This document shows positions 8,311 through 16,620 of a stretch of 64,000 nt of DNA, one piece after another. Both the position numbers and the translations under genes were made by a program. A model generated the notes under the pieces. That model did no database searches, was not told the origin of the DNA, and was given only the letters and a program-made list of their open reading frames with translations. This stretch comes from Pseudomonas umsongensis. Lineage in GTDB: Bacteria; Pseudomonadota; Gammaproteobacteria; Pseudomonadales; Pseudomonadaceae. Every line of letters begins with the position of its first letter. Position 1 is the stretch's first letter. The stretch spans positions 62,001 through 126,000 of the forward strand of contig NZ_NIWU01000001.1 in the NCBI RefSeq assembly GCF_002236105.1, read 5' to 3'.

Positions 8311-9075
8311 TTATTTCAAGCTGCCAGCCAGGAACTGCTGGAGGCGTTCGGACTGCGGGTTGACCAGCACCTCGCGCGGGTCGCCACGTTCCTCGACCTG
8401 GCCCTTGTGCAGGAATACCAAGTGGTTCGACACCTCGCGGGCAAAGCCCATTTCGTGGGTCACGACCACCATGGTCCGGCCTTCCAGCGCCAGGTCCTGC
8501 ATGACCTTCAACACTTCGCCGACCAGTTCGGGGTCGAGTGCCGACGTGGGCTCGTCGAACAGCATTACTTCAGGTTCCATGGCCAGTGCCCGGGCAATCG
8601 CCACCCGCTGTTGCTCACCTCCGGACATATGCGCCGGCCAGGCGTCCATGCGGTGTGCCACGCCGACCTTGTTCAGGTAGTGCTCGGCCTTTTCCCGCGC
8701 CTGTTTCTTGTCGATGCCCAGTACATGTACCGGTGCTTCCATGACGTTTTCGAGGGCACTCATGTGCGACCAGAGATTGAAGTGCTGAAACACCATCGAT
8801 AACCGCGAACGCATGCGTTGCAGCTGCCTGGGTTCGGCAGCCTTGAGCCCGCCGAGTTTGTTGCTCACCAGCTTGAGCTGTTCGCCATTGAGCGCGATGT
8901 TGCCGGCGTTGGGTTGTTCCAGCAGGTTGATGCAACGCAGGAAGGTGCTTTTGCCCGAGCCGCTGGAGCCGATGATGCTGATGACGTCACCGGCTTTCGC
9001 CTCCAGGGACACGCCCTTGAGTACTTCATGGGTGCCGTAGCTTTTTTGCAGGTCCTTTATTTCCAGCTTGTACAT
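8311..9075 (-). CDS. Amino-acid ABC transporter ATPase (AotP/HisP type)
   Basis: 254 residues, standard length. Walker A GSSGSGKST (about 36-44), Q-loop VFQHFNLW, signature MSGGEQQR, Walker B VMLFDEPTSALDPE and the H-loop VVVTHEMGFA are all intact. It energises uptake of a basic amino acid or opine-like compound with the two permeases and binding protein upstream. Last gene of a five-gene minus-strand operon whose order (binding protein, permease, permease, deacylase-like protein, ATPase) is that of aotJQMOP of P. aeruginosa; the argR gene that follows in that operon is absent here. Confidence 0.92.
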   Translation of the reverse strand: MYKLEIKDLQKSYGTHEVLKGVSLEAKAGDVISIIGSSGSGKSTFLRCINLLEQPNAGNIALNGEQLKLVSNKLGGLKAAEPRQLQRMRSRLSMVFQHFNLWSHMSALENVMEAPVHVLGIDKKQAREKAEHYLNKVGVAHRMDAWPAHMSGGEQQRVAIARALAMEPEVMLFDEPTSALDPELVGEVLKVMQDLALEGRTMVVVTHEMGFAREVSNHLVFLHKGQVEERGDPREVLVNPQSERLQQFLAGSLK

Positions 9076-9093
9076 GGTTCTGACTCTCTGTTA

Positions 9094-10206
9094 TCAGTCG
9101 CTGAGCAAGCGGCCTTGGCGAATGGGGGTACTGCCGGCAATTTTCGCCAGCCACAGGCCGGGCTGGGCAAAGCGCAGGCGTTCGCGGGCGTAAAGAATGC
9201 CGTCGGTACTGGCACGCACCACGCTGTGCTGGTCGGTGAGCGGATCAATCACTTCGAACAGCGGATCGCCGACCTTGACCCGGGCCCCCAGCGGTTGCAG
9301 ATAACTCACCACCCCCGGGTGTGGCGCGTAGGCGTACTGCGCACCGGCGAACGGTGTCGCTTCACACCTGCTTGGTGGCGACGCAGGCCAGTCACCGCTG
9401 ATCAGGCCTTGATCGGCGAGATAGCCGAGAATGGCTTGCGCGCTGTCGACGCACGTCTCGCGTTCGGTGTCAGCCATGCCGCGCAATTCAATAGTGGTGG
9501 CTACACATGCCAGCGCAATATTGGCTTCAGGGAAGCGCTTGGCCAGTTGCAGCCAGGGGAGTGCGCAGGCTTCATCGAAAGCGCTGCCGCCCGCAGCCTC
9601 GGCCAACAGGGCAACGCCGGCGTCCAGGCGGGCGGCCAACGAGCGCAGGCGTGGCCAGTTTTGCGGCATGGTATACAACAGCATGATCGACTCGAAGTCG
9701 CAGTGCAGGTCCAGCACCACATCGGCGTCGCAGGCATGCTGCAGCAACAGGCGACGCAAACCGTCGAGCTCCGAGGTCGCTGCCGGCAAGTTGGCGAGGG
9801 CATCGCCCATGGCGCGGCGGATCAGGGCGACGTTGGCATCGGCATCGTCGCCCAATTGACCTTCCAGTCGCTGCGCGACGTCCTTGCCGAGTTCCGGGAA
9901 GTCGCGATTGAAATTCTTCCCGCTGGAGAACTCGAAGCGACCTTGGTGCGTGGCCTGGAACATCTGGGCGATACCGATCGGATTGGCCATTGGCACCAAT
10001 TCGATCACCCCGTTCAGGCGACCTTGCTCTTCCAGCGCCTGCAGGCGGCGCTTGAGTTCGACGGCGACGCGCATTCCCGGCAATTCATCGGCGTGCAGGG
10101 AAGCCTGGATGTAGGCCTTGCGCGCGCCGCTGCCAAAACGGAACAGCGAGAGCTTTCGTTCTGTGCCCGAGGCACTCCACGGCAACAGGTATTGAATGTG
10201 TTGCAT
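9094..10206 (-). CDS. Succinylglutamate desuccinylase/aspartoacylase-family protein (AotO-like)
   Basis: 370 residues from the ATG at 10206, which has AGGAG seven bases upstream; the open frame extends farther upstream but only through the permease gene. The M14-type zinc-peptidase-like fold is indicated by QASLHADELPG (metal-binding HxxE), NFNRDFPELG and DVVLDLHCDFESIM (second metal His). The C-terminal part (PHPGVVSYLQPLGARVKVGDPLFEVIDP) is a biotinyl-lipoyl-like barrel common to this family. In the aotJQMOP operon the equivalent AotO has no assigned role; it may hydrolyse an acylated amino acid after import. Confidence 0.82.
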   Translation of the reverse strand: MQHIQYLLPWSASGTERKLSLFRFGSGARKAYIQASLHADELPGMRVAVELKRRLQALEEQGRLNGVIELVPMANPIGIAQMFQATHQGRFEFSSGKNFNRDFPELGKDVAQRLEGQLGDDADANVALIRRAMGDALANLPAATSELDGLRRLLLQHACDADVVLDLHCDFESIMLLYTMPQNWPRLRSLAARLDAGVALLAEAAGGSAFDEACALPWLQLAKRFPEANIALACVATTIELRGMADTERETCVDSAQAILGYLADQGLISGDWPASPPSRCEATPFAGAQYAYAPHPGVVSYLQPLGARVKVGDPLFEVIDPLTDQHSVVRASTDGILYARERLRFAQPGLWLAKIAGSTPIRQGRLLSD

Positions 10207-10214
10207 GAGACTCC

Positions 10215-10913
10215 TTAGTGCTTGCGCGGTGCCAGGTAGGCCAGCCAGCGGCGCTCGGCCAACTTGAACAGACGAACCAGGATGAAGGTCAGGGCCAGAT
10301 AGATCAGGCCCGCGGTAATGAACGCCTCGAACGGCAGATAGAACCGTGAACTGACCGTTCGCGCGGCTCCCGTGATATCGACCAGCGTGACGATCGACGC
10401 CAGGCTGGTGGTTTGCAGCATCATCAGCACTTCGTTGCTGTACTGCGGCAACGCCCGGCGCAGGGCCGACGGCAGGAGAATCCGCCGGTACAGGGTCAAG
10501 CGCGACATGCCCATGGCTTTGGCGGCTTCGATCTCGCCGTAGGCGGTGGCCTTCAGGCTGCCGGCCAACAGTTCGGCGCTGTAGGCACTGGTATTGATCG
10601 CAAAGGCCAGGCAAGCGCAGAAAGTTGCACTGGACAGGTACGGCCAGAGCGCGCTTTGGCGTACCGCTTCGAACTGCGCCAACCCGTAATAGATCAGGAA
10701 CAATTGCACCAGCATCGGCGTGCCGCGAATCACGTAGGTGTAGAGCCAGGCCGGGAAGTTGAGCAGCGGCGAACGGGATACGCGCAGCAACGCGATGGGA
10801 ATCGCCAGCACCAGGCCAATGGCCAGGGAAATCAGCAGGACTTTGAGGGTCACCAGCGCGCCATTGAAATACAGCGGCAGGTTTTCCCAGATCAGGTTGT
10901 AGTCGAGAATCAT
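10215..10913 (-). CDS. Amino-acid ABC transporter permease (AotM/HisM type)
   Basis: 232 residues with about five membrane spans. Typical features are the N-terminal GALVTLKVLLISLAIGLVLAIPIALLRVS and the EAA loop EIEAAKAMGMSRLTLYRRILLPSALRRALP, which contacts the ATPase. It pairs with the second permease to form the transmembrane channel. It lies 14 bp after the upstream permease and 8 bp before the AotO-like gene, so it is co-transcribed. Confidence 0.9.
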   Translation of the reverse strand: MILDYNLIWENLPLYFNGALVTLKVLLISLAIGLVLAIPIALLRVSRSPLLNFPAWLYTYVIRGTPMLVQLFLIYYGLAQFEAVRQSALWPYLSSATFCACLAFAINTSAYSAELLAGSLKATAYGEIEAAKAMGMSRLTLYRRILLPSALRRALPQYSNEVLMMLQTTSLASIVTLVDITGAARTVSSRFYLPFEAFITAGLIYLALTFILVRLFKLAERRWLAYLAPRKH

Positions 10914-10927
10914 GCCTGTGCTCCCCG

Positions 10928-11617
10928 TTACAGTTCGGCGGCTTTGACGCCGACCGAGTAGTGTTTTTCCAGATAGCGCAGCACCAGCAACGACACGCTG
11001 GTCAGCATCAGGTAGAGCGCGGCAGCGGTGAGGAAAAACGTGAACGGCTCATGGGTGGCGTCCGCCGCGTTCTTGGCCTTGAACATCATGTCCTGCAAGC
11101 CGATCACCGAGATCAGCGCAGTGGATTTGGTCAGCACCAGCCAGTTGTTGGTGAAGCCGGGAATGGCGAAGCGAATCATCTGCGGCACCAGGATCCGCCA
11201 GAACACCTGCAGGCCGCTCATGCCATAGGCCGCGCCGGCCTCGCCCTGGCCCTTGGGGATCGCCATGAAGGCGCCACGAAAGGTTTCCGAGAGGTAGGCA
11301 CCAAAGATGAAGCCCATGGTGCAGACGCCCGCGATAAACGGATTGATGTCGATGTAGCGGGTGTAGCCCAGCGCGAGGGCAAGGCGGTTCACCAGATCCT
11401 GGCCGCCATAGAAGATCAGCAGGATCAACACCAGGTCGGGAATCCCGCGGATCAGGGTGGTATAGCCTTCGCCCAGTACCGCCAGCCATTTGAACGGCGA
11501 CAACCGGAAGGCGGCGCCGATCAGGCCCAGGGCAATGGCCAGGGTCATGGAGGTCAGGGCAAGGTTGATGGTCAGCCAGGCGCCATCGAGAATGCTCGAT
11601 CCGTAGCCGTGGAGCAT
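10928..11617 (-). CDS. Amino-acid ABC transporter permease (AotQ/HisQ type)
   Basis: 229 residues from the ATG at 11617 (MLHGYGSSILDGAWLTINLAL), which has a GAGGAA ribosome site; an open frame extends to 11659 but without a good start. Five hydrophobic segments and the EAA loop GQGEAGAAYGMSGLQVFWRILVPQMIRFAIPG identify an inner-membrane component of a polar amino-acid importer. It follows the binding-protein gene by about 90 bp. Confidence 0.9.
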   Translation of the reverse strand: MLHGYGSSILDGAWLTINLALTSMTLAIALGLIGAAFRLSPFKWLAVLGEGYTTLIRGIPDLVLILLIFYGGQDLVNRLALALGYTRYIDINPFIAGVCTMGFIFGAYLSETFRGAFMAIPKGQGEAGAAYGMSGLQVFWRILVPQMIRFAIPGFTNNWLVLTKSTALISVIGLQDMMFKAKNAADATHEPFTFFLTAAALYLMLTSVSLLVLRYLEKHYSVGVKAAEL

Positions 11618-11708
11618 GTTGAAGTTCCTCAAGCGAGCGCCGCAAGGCGCACGAGACAAGCCACAAGTGGCGCCTGCACAGGCCTGCGCCAGGGTCTGGG
11701 GTAAAGGC

Positions 11709-12485
11709 TTATTCGCCGTAGATATCGAACGCGAAGTACTTGGCCATCACTTGCTGGTACTTGCCATTGCTGCGGATGGCGTCAATCGCCGCACTCAGGC
11801 GCGCAACGTTCGCGCTGTCGCCTTTACGCACTGCAATCCCGGCGCCTTTGCCGAAGTATTTGGGGTCGTTGATGTCGGGTCCGACCAGGGCAAAACCATT
11901 ACCCAATGGCGTCTTGATGAAGCTCTCGTTGGTGTTGACGACGTCGGCGAGGGTGGCGTCCAGGCGACCCGCTGCCAGGTCGAGGAAGGCTTCATTCTGT
12001 GAGGAGTAGCGAACAATCGAGGCGCCGGCTTTCTGAAGCTGCTCGGTGGCGAAACGGTCATAGGTCGAGGAACGTTGGACGCCGACTTTCTTGCCCTTGA
12101 GGTCGACCAGCGGGTCGTTGATTACGTTGCCGGCCTTCATCGCGAACTTGCCCGGCGTGTGGTAGTACTTTTTGCTGAAGTCGACGGATTTCATGCGGTC
12201 CTCAGTGATCGACATCGACGACAACACGGCATCGATCTTGCGCACTTTCAGTGAGGGGATCATGCCGTCGAATTCCTGGATGACCCATTCGCACCTGACC
12301 TTCATTTCTTCGCACAGCGCGTTGCCGATGTCGTAATCGAAACCACTGACATTGCCCTCCGGCGTCTTGAAGGAGAAGGGCGGGTAGGCGGCTTCGATAC
12401 CGATGCGCAGGCTGTCTTCGTCGGCATGTGCCAGCAAGCTTGCGGCGCACAGTGCCAGAGTACCTAGAAGTTCTGTCTTGTTCAT
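11709..12485 (-). CDS. Periplasmic amino-acid-binding protein (AotJ/HisJ type)
   Basis: 258 residues from the ATG at 12485. Signal peptide MNKTELLGTLALCAASLLAHA, then LRIGIEAAYPPFSFKTPEGNVSGFDYDIGNALCEEM, the standard start of SBP_bac_3 proteins. DAVLSSMSITEDRMKSVDFSKKYYHTP and KKVGVQRSSTYDRFATE form the ligand cleft; the ligand-carboxylate Arg and the Asp/Ser set match basic-amino-acid binders. Ligand is probably arginine, ornithine or a related compound (family knowledge, not proof). First gene of the ABC operon. Confidence 0.9.
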   Translation of the reverse strand: MNKTELLGTLALCAASLLAHADEDSLRIGIEAAYPPFSFKTPEGNVSGFDYDIGNALCEEMKVRCEWVIQEFDGMIPSLKVRKIDAVLSSMSITEDRMKSVDFSKKYYHTPGKFAMKAGNVINDPLVDLKGKKVGVQRSSTYDRFATEQLQKAGASIVRYSSQNEAFLDLAAGRLDATLADVVNTNESFIKTPLGNGFALVGPDINDPKYFGKGAGIAVRKGDSANVARLSAAIDAIRSNGKYQQVMAKYFAFDIYGE

Positions 12486-12844
12486 ATTGTTGACTCCCTG
12501 GATGAGGTGTTTGGGTGTTGCGCGCAGCGATCGTCCGATCTGTCGAAGGGGACCGCTCCGTGGATTTTCGAGGCTATAAATGGCACATAAAATTTCATAA
12601 ATCAAACAAATGAAAAAAAACATATCAGTGTCGGGCGAAAAATACCGGAGCGTCACTGTCACTATTGGCAGGTCAGGCCCGGGCAAGTCCCACGTGCAAC
12701 CACGCAGGCGGGCCTGATTGTCGATAGCCGGTTTTTTCTAGATCCGGGGGAGGGGACAGGGGTGGTAAGCGGACACGAATGCGACCGCTGACTCGCGGGG
12801 AAACTGCGCCCCGCGTTGTCAATTTCAGCGAAAAAACCTGCTGT
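12486..12844. other. 359-bp intergenic region with a possible hairpin
   Basis: The part near 12570-12630 is AT-rich and probably contains the promoter of the ABC operon. A hairpin CGCGGGG (12794-12800) / CCCCGCG (12809-12815) lies downstream of the lipoprotein gene that ends at 12845 and may terminate it, though it lacks a clear T-run. No gene seen. Confidence 0.45.
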
Positions 12845-13273
12845 TCACTTGTACTTGATCACGATCCCTTTGAGTTTGCGGCCATTGACGGTCTGTACGT
12901 CGCGAGCCCATAGCGGCCCGTTGAGATAGGCACCTACCGGCTGGATATGGTCATAGACCACCACCACGGCATCGCCACCGAGCTTGGCGGCTTCTTCGCG
13001 CAGTTTCTGCTCGACCTCGGTAATGGGCGGGGCCGGGTCAACACTGGCGTCGATCAATATTTCGCCCAGCCGAACGTGCGGGCGCAGGGGCTCGGAGCGC
13101 AATACGACGACTTCACTGGGCAGTGTCGGTGCGGGATGTTCCACGCCAACGTAGGCGGTGGTCTGGGCATCGACTGTCGCGCAACCGCTGAGTGCCAGCA
13201 GGGCGGCGGCGAGCCCTCCTGCCAGCAGCGACAGTTTTAGACGGGTGGACCATGACGGGTCATGGGTGTGCAT
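12845..13273 (-). CDS. Putative lipoprotein, unknown function
   Basis: 142 residues. LKLSLLAGGLAAALLALSGC is a signal ending in lipobox LSGC. The mature domain (VVVLRSEPLRPHVRLGEILIDASVDPAPPITEVEQKLREEAAKLGGDAVVVVYD) has the pattern of small lipoproteins with a YbjQ/DUF4156-like fold: predicted strands around a helix with the G-A-D/GGDAVVVV motif. No enzymatic residues. It appears monocistronic. Confidence 0.65.
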   Translation of the reverse strand: MHTHDPSWSTRLKLSLLAGGLAAALLALSGCATVDAQTTAYVGVEHPAPTLPSEVVVLRSEPLRPHVRLGEILIDASVDPAPPITEVEQKLREEAAKLGGDAVVVVYDHIQPVGAYLNGPLWARDVQTVNGRKLKGIVIKYK

Positions 13274-13411
13274 GGTGGTTTCCTCCGAAGGGCCGCTGTC
13301 ACACGGGTGGCTTGTTGACGGTAGCAGACGGCCCGGGAGTTGCCAGAGTGCCCGACCGTTCCCGGCCGGAGCTGCTCGAAGACTTGAACAGCGGCGCTGT
13401 GCGCGATCCTG

Positions 13412-13825
13412 TTACTGGTCCTTTTCGCAGTTGATCATCCACGACACGCCAAAGCGATCGACCAACATGCCAAAACGCGCGGCCCAGAAGGTGGCCTCGA
13501 GCGGCATTTGCACCTTGCCACCTTCGGACAGGGCTGAAAACACCTGTTCAGCCTCCTGGATGCTGTCGACATTCAGCGAAATCGAACAACCGCTCATCTC
13601 ATCGGTGGGGCGATCGGGAGTGGTGTCCGAGCCCATGATCGCCTGGTCCCCCACGGCCAGCCGGGTGTGGATGATCAGGTTGTGCAGATCCTTGGGGACG
13701 TGCTCGGCGGCAGGTGTTTCGCCGAAGGTCAGCATGGCTTCGAGCTGGCCCTTGAGACTTTCGGCATAGAAGGTGAATGCGGCTTTGCAGTCGCCGTTGA
13801 AGATCAGGTAGGGATTGATTTTCAT
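13412..13825 (-). CDS. VOC-family (glyoxalase-fold, PhnB-like) protein
   Basis: 137 residues from the ATG at 13825, preceded by GGGAG; a longer open frame exists but MKINPYLIFNGDCKAAFTFYAESLKGQ is the classical PhnB-like N-terminus. The repeated beta-alpha-beta-beta-beta pattern and the ending FWAARFGMLVDRFGVSWMINCE are standard for this 3-demethylubiquinone-methyltransferase-like subgroup. Enzymatic activity is rarely known for these proteins. Confidence 0.85.
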   Translation of the reverse strand: MKINPYLIFNGDCKAAFTFYAESLKGQLEAMLTFGETPAAEHVPKDLHNLIIHTRLAVGDQAIMGSDTTPDRPTDEMSGCSISLNVDSIQEAEQVFSALSEGGKVQMPLEATFWAARFGMLVDRFGVSWMINCEKDQ

Positions 13826-13916
13826 GATTGCGCTCCCGGTCAGTGGAAGGTACACATCGAATTGGACGCTGGGTGCAAGCGCGAATTCCGATGGCATCGA
13901 CTGGGCAAGCAAAGCG

Positions 13917-14576
13917 CTAAAACGCGGAGGCAGCCTGGGTATTTTTAGATATTTTCTCGATAGGGCGCGCCAGGCTTATAGCCTCGCTCGTGCGCCTCGG
14001 CGCGAGCACGCGCTCGATGGCACCGCCGACCAGGTTCTCCAGCAGTTCATCGTGCTCGCTTTCGTCCAGCGAATGGCCGGTCAGCCAGCTGGGTGCGCTG
14101 TTAAGCAGGGCGGCGATGGCATGGCCGGCCGCCAGGAGACCTGATTCACTGAACCTCGAACGAGCGCCGAGCAGGACCATCAACTGGCGCTCGTATTGCT
14201 CGCGCAATTTTTGCACCCGAGCCTGCTGCTCTTCGTTCAGGCAACTGCTGTCGCGCTCCACCAGGCGATAATGCCAGGGCAAGTCGCGATGTAAATTCAG
14301 GTGCGCGCGAATCAGGCTGTTGAGTCGGTCGCGCTTGGCCGGCGCCTGTTGCTTGATGCGCCCCAGCGTGGCCAGCAGCTCTTCGTAGAACTCTTCGATC
14401 AAATCCAGCAACAGGTGCTGTTTGCTCGGGTAATGGTGATACAGCGAGCCCGGGGAAAGCCCCAGGCACGTCGCGAGCTCGCGCATGCCCACCTGACCGA
14501 AACCCTTGCTGGCGAACAGCTCCAGCACCTTGTCCCGGTATTCGGCGAAACGCGAGCAACGCTCAGGCATAGGCAT
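13917..14576 (-). CDS. TetR-family transcriptional regulator
   Basis: 219 residues. The N-terminal DNA-binding domain includes FASKGFGQVGMRELATCLGLSPGSLYHHYPSKQHLL (roughly 21-56), a textbook TetR HTH. The C-terminal ligand domain is divergent. Its start overlaps the 3' end of the 3-hydroxyacyl-CoA dehydrogenase gene by 14 bp on the same strand, so it is translated from the same message and may control fatty-acid or CoA-ester metabolism (inference). Confidence 0.85.
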   Translation of the reverse strand: MPMPERCSRFAEYRDKVLELFASKGFGQVGMRELATCLGLSPGSLYHHYPSKQHLLLDLIEEFYEELLATLGRIKQQAPAKRDRLNSLIRAHLNLHRDLPWHYRLVERDSSCLNEEQQARVQKLREQYERQLMVLLGARSRFSESGLLAAGHAIAALLNSAPSWLTGHSLDESEHDELLENLVGGAIERVLAPRRTSEAISLARPIEKISKNTQAASAF

Positions 14577-15414
14577 GGAAGCCGCGCCCCGTCTTGCGTC
14601 CCAGGTAACCGGCGGCGACCATTTCCTTGAGCAATGGCGCCGGGCGGTATTTGCTGTCGTTGAAGCCCTCGTAGAAGGCTTGCATGATCGCCAGCAGCGT
14701 ATCCAGGCCGATCAGGTCCGCCAGGGCCAGCGGGCCGATAGGCTGGTTGCAACCCAGGCGCATGCCGGCGTCGATGTCCTCGGCGCTGGCCAGGCCTTCC
14801 TGCAGTACCAGGATCGCTTCGTTGATCATCGGCACCAGGATCCGGTTGACCACGAACCCCGGGCGGTTGCCGGCGGTGATTGCGGTTTTGCCCAGGCGGG
14901 TCGCCATGTCCAGCGCCAGGGTGTGGGTTGCATCGCTGGTTTGCAGGCCGCGAATGACTTCGATCAGGCCCATCACCGGCACCGGGTTGAAGAAGTGCAA
15001 GCCGATGAAGCGTTCAGGCTGGCTGACACTGCCCGCCAGCTGGGTGATCGACAGCGACGAAGTGTTGGAGGCGATCACGCACTCGGCGCTGACCTGCGCG
15101 GCAATCTGTTGCAGCACCCGCAGTTTCAGGTCGAGGTTCTCGGTGGCGGCTTCGATCACCAGTTGCGCATCGTGCAGGCTGCTGTAGTCGGTGCTGGTGC
15201 GGATCTTGTCGAGGGCGGCGTTTTTTTGCTCGACGCTCAGGGTTTCCTTGGCGACTTGCCGGTCAAGGTTCTTGCCGACGGTGGCGAGGGCTTTTTGCAA
15301 GGCAACCTCGCTGATGTCCAGCAGGGTCACGTTGAAACCGGCCAGGGCGCAGACCTGAGCGATACCATTGCCCATGGTGCCGGCGCCGATCACCCCAATG
15401 TTTTGCAGATTCAT
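14563..15414 (-). CDS. 3-hydroxybutyryl-/3-hydroxyacyl-CoA dehydrogenase
   Basis: 283 residues, the usual length. The N-terminal NAD-binding motif GAGTMGNGIAQVCALAGFNVTLLD, the family motif NTSSLSITQLAGS, and the catalytic HFFNPVPVMGLIEVI (catalytic His in that stretch) are intact. GFVVNRILVPMINEAI and the C-terminal GCNQPIGPLALADLIGLDTLL complete the dimerisation domain. It oxidises (S)-3-hydroxyacyl-CoA to 3-oxoacyl-CoA with NAD. Divergent from the AraC-family gene at 15580 and coupled to a TetR regulator. Confidence 0.93.
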   Translation of the reverse strand: MNLQNIGVIGAGTMGNGIAQVCALAGFNVTLLDISEVALQKALATVGKNLDRQVAKETLSVEQKNAALDKIRTSTDYSSLHDAQLVIEAATENLDLKLRVLQQIAAQVSAECVIASNTSSLSITQLAGSVSQPERFIGLHFFNPVPVMGLIEVIRGLQTSDATHTLALDMATRLGKTAITAGNRPGFVVNRILVPMINEAILVLQEGLASAEDIDAGMRLGCNQPIGPLALADLIGLDTLLAIMQAFYEGFNDSKYRPAPLLKEMVAAGYLGRKTGRGFHAYA

Positions 15415-15579
15415 GTTGCCGTCCTTTCGATAAACCTTGCGATACCTTGGCCGTCGTGATGGCCGAAAGCGTACTATTGCCGCGAGTCTAGAGCCGGCGC
15501 AGTGGTTGGCCTATGCCGAAACTGTTCAACGGCACTGATGTTTTTTGCCATTTCGGGTGATGGGGAGCGAAGCGTTCGC

Positions 15580-16620
15580 ATGCGGGAAAAGGACTCGGTA
15601 GCCGCCTACTTCGTGCAGGCGATGATCCACGGGCTGGGGGACGATCCACAGCGAGTGCGGGCTGTGCTGGAACAGGCCGGTATCGATCCGGCGCTGATGC
15701 AGGACCCCACCTCGCGGGTGTCGGCCAATGCCTTTGCGGCGTTGTGGCTGATTCAGATCCGCGAGCTGAATGACGAGTTCTTCGGGCTCGATTCCCATGG
15801 CATGCCGCCGGGCGCATTCGCCCTGATTTGTCGCGCCTTGATCCAGGAGCCGGACCTGCACAAGGCCATGCGCCAGTGCCTGGCCAACTTCGCCCTGTTC
15901 CTCCGGGATTTTCGCGGCACGCTGACCGTGCGCGGCAAGCGGGCGGTCATCAGTCTGGACAGCCAGGCGGCCAACGAAGACGTCAGCCGATTCGGCGAAG
16001 AGACGTTCCTGGTGTTGATGATCAGCCTGCTCTGCTGGCTGGGTGGGAGGCGCATCCCGATCGACCGCGCGGACTTTCGCCATGCGCGCCTGTCACTCAG
16101 CGATGACCGTTTGCTCTGGGGGCCGAACCTGACCTTTGGTGCCGAGCGCACCGAAATCGAGTTCGCCAGTCATTACCTGCGCCTGCCGGTGGTCCAGGAC
16201 CTGGCGTCGCTCAAAGTGTTCTTGCGCACCGCGCCACAATGGCTGGTGATCCGCTTTCGCAACCAGCACGGCCTGGCGTCGCAGGTACACCAGCGCTTGC
16301 GCAACAGCCATTACAGCCAATGGCCGACCCTGCAGGCCTTTGCCCTCGAACAACACCTGAGCCCCAGCACCTTTCGCCGAAAACTCGAACGCGAAGGCTG
16401 TTCCTATCAGGAGATCAAGGACGAAGTGCGACGCGCGGTGGCGTTCGAACAGTTGCGCGGGAGCCAGGCCAGTATCGGCGATATCGCCGAACAACTGGGT
16501 TTCCAGGAGCCGAGTGCATTTCATCGGGCCTTCAAGAAGTGGACGGGAGAGAGCCCGGGGCGGTATCGGGCGCGGTTTCAGGAGGGACGGCTCGAAACCT
16601 CGGCGGAGTCTGACAGGTGA
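15580..16620 (+). CDS. AraC-family regulator with N-terminal ligand-binding domain
   Basis: 346 residues from the ATG at 15580, which follows a GGGGAGCG ribosome site; an upstream ATG at 15502 would add 26 atypical residues. The N-terminal domain (about 1-190) fits the arabinose-binding-like domain of OruR/ArgR-like AraC proteins. The C-terminal HTH_18 is clear: LSPSTFRRKLEREGCSYQEIKDEVRR and IGDIAEQLGFQEPSAFHRAFKKWTGESPGRYR. Divergently arranged with the 3-hydroxyacyl-CoA dehydrogenase gene, which is a plausible target. Its stop overlaps the start of the ABC exporter gene. Confidence 0.85.
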   Translation: MREKDSVAAYFVQAMIHGLGDDPQRVRAVLEQAGIDPALMQDPTSRVSANAFAALWLIQIRELNDEFFGLDSHGMPPGAFALICRALIQEPDLHKAMRQCLANFALFLRDFRGTLTVRGKRAVISLDSQAANEDVSRFGEETFLVLMISLLCWLGGRRIPIDRADFRHARLSLSDDRLLWGPNLTFGAERTEIEFASHYLRLPVVQDLASLKVFLRTAPQWLVIRFRNQHGLASQVHQRLRNSHYSQWPTLQAFALEQHLSPSTFRRKLEREGCSYQEIKDEVRRAVAFEQLRGSQASIGDIAEQLGFQEPSAFHRAFKKWTGESPGRYRARFQEGRLETSAESDR

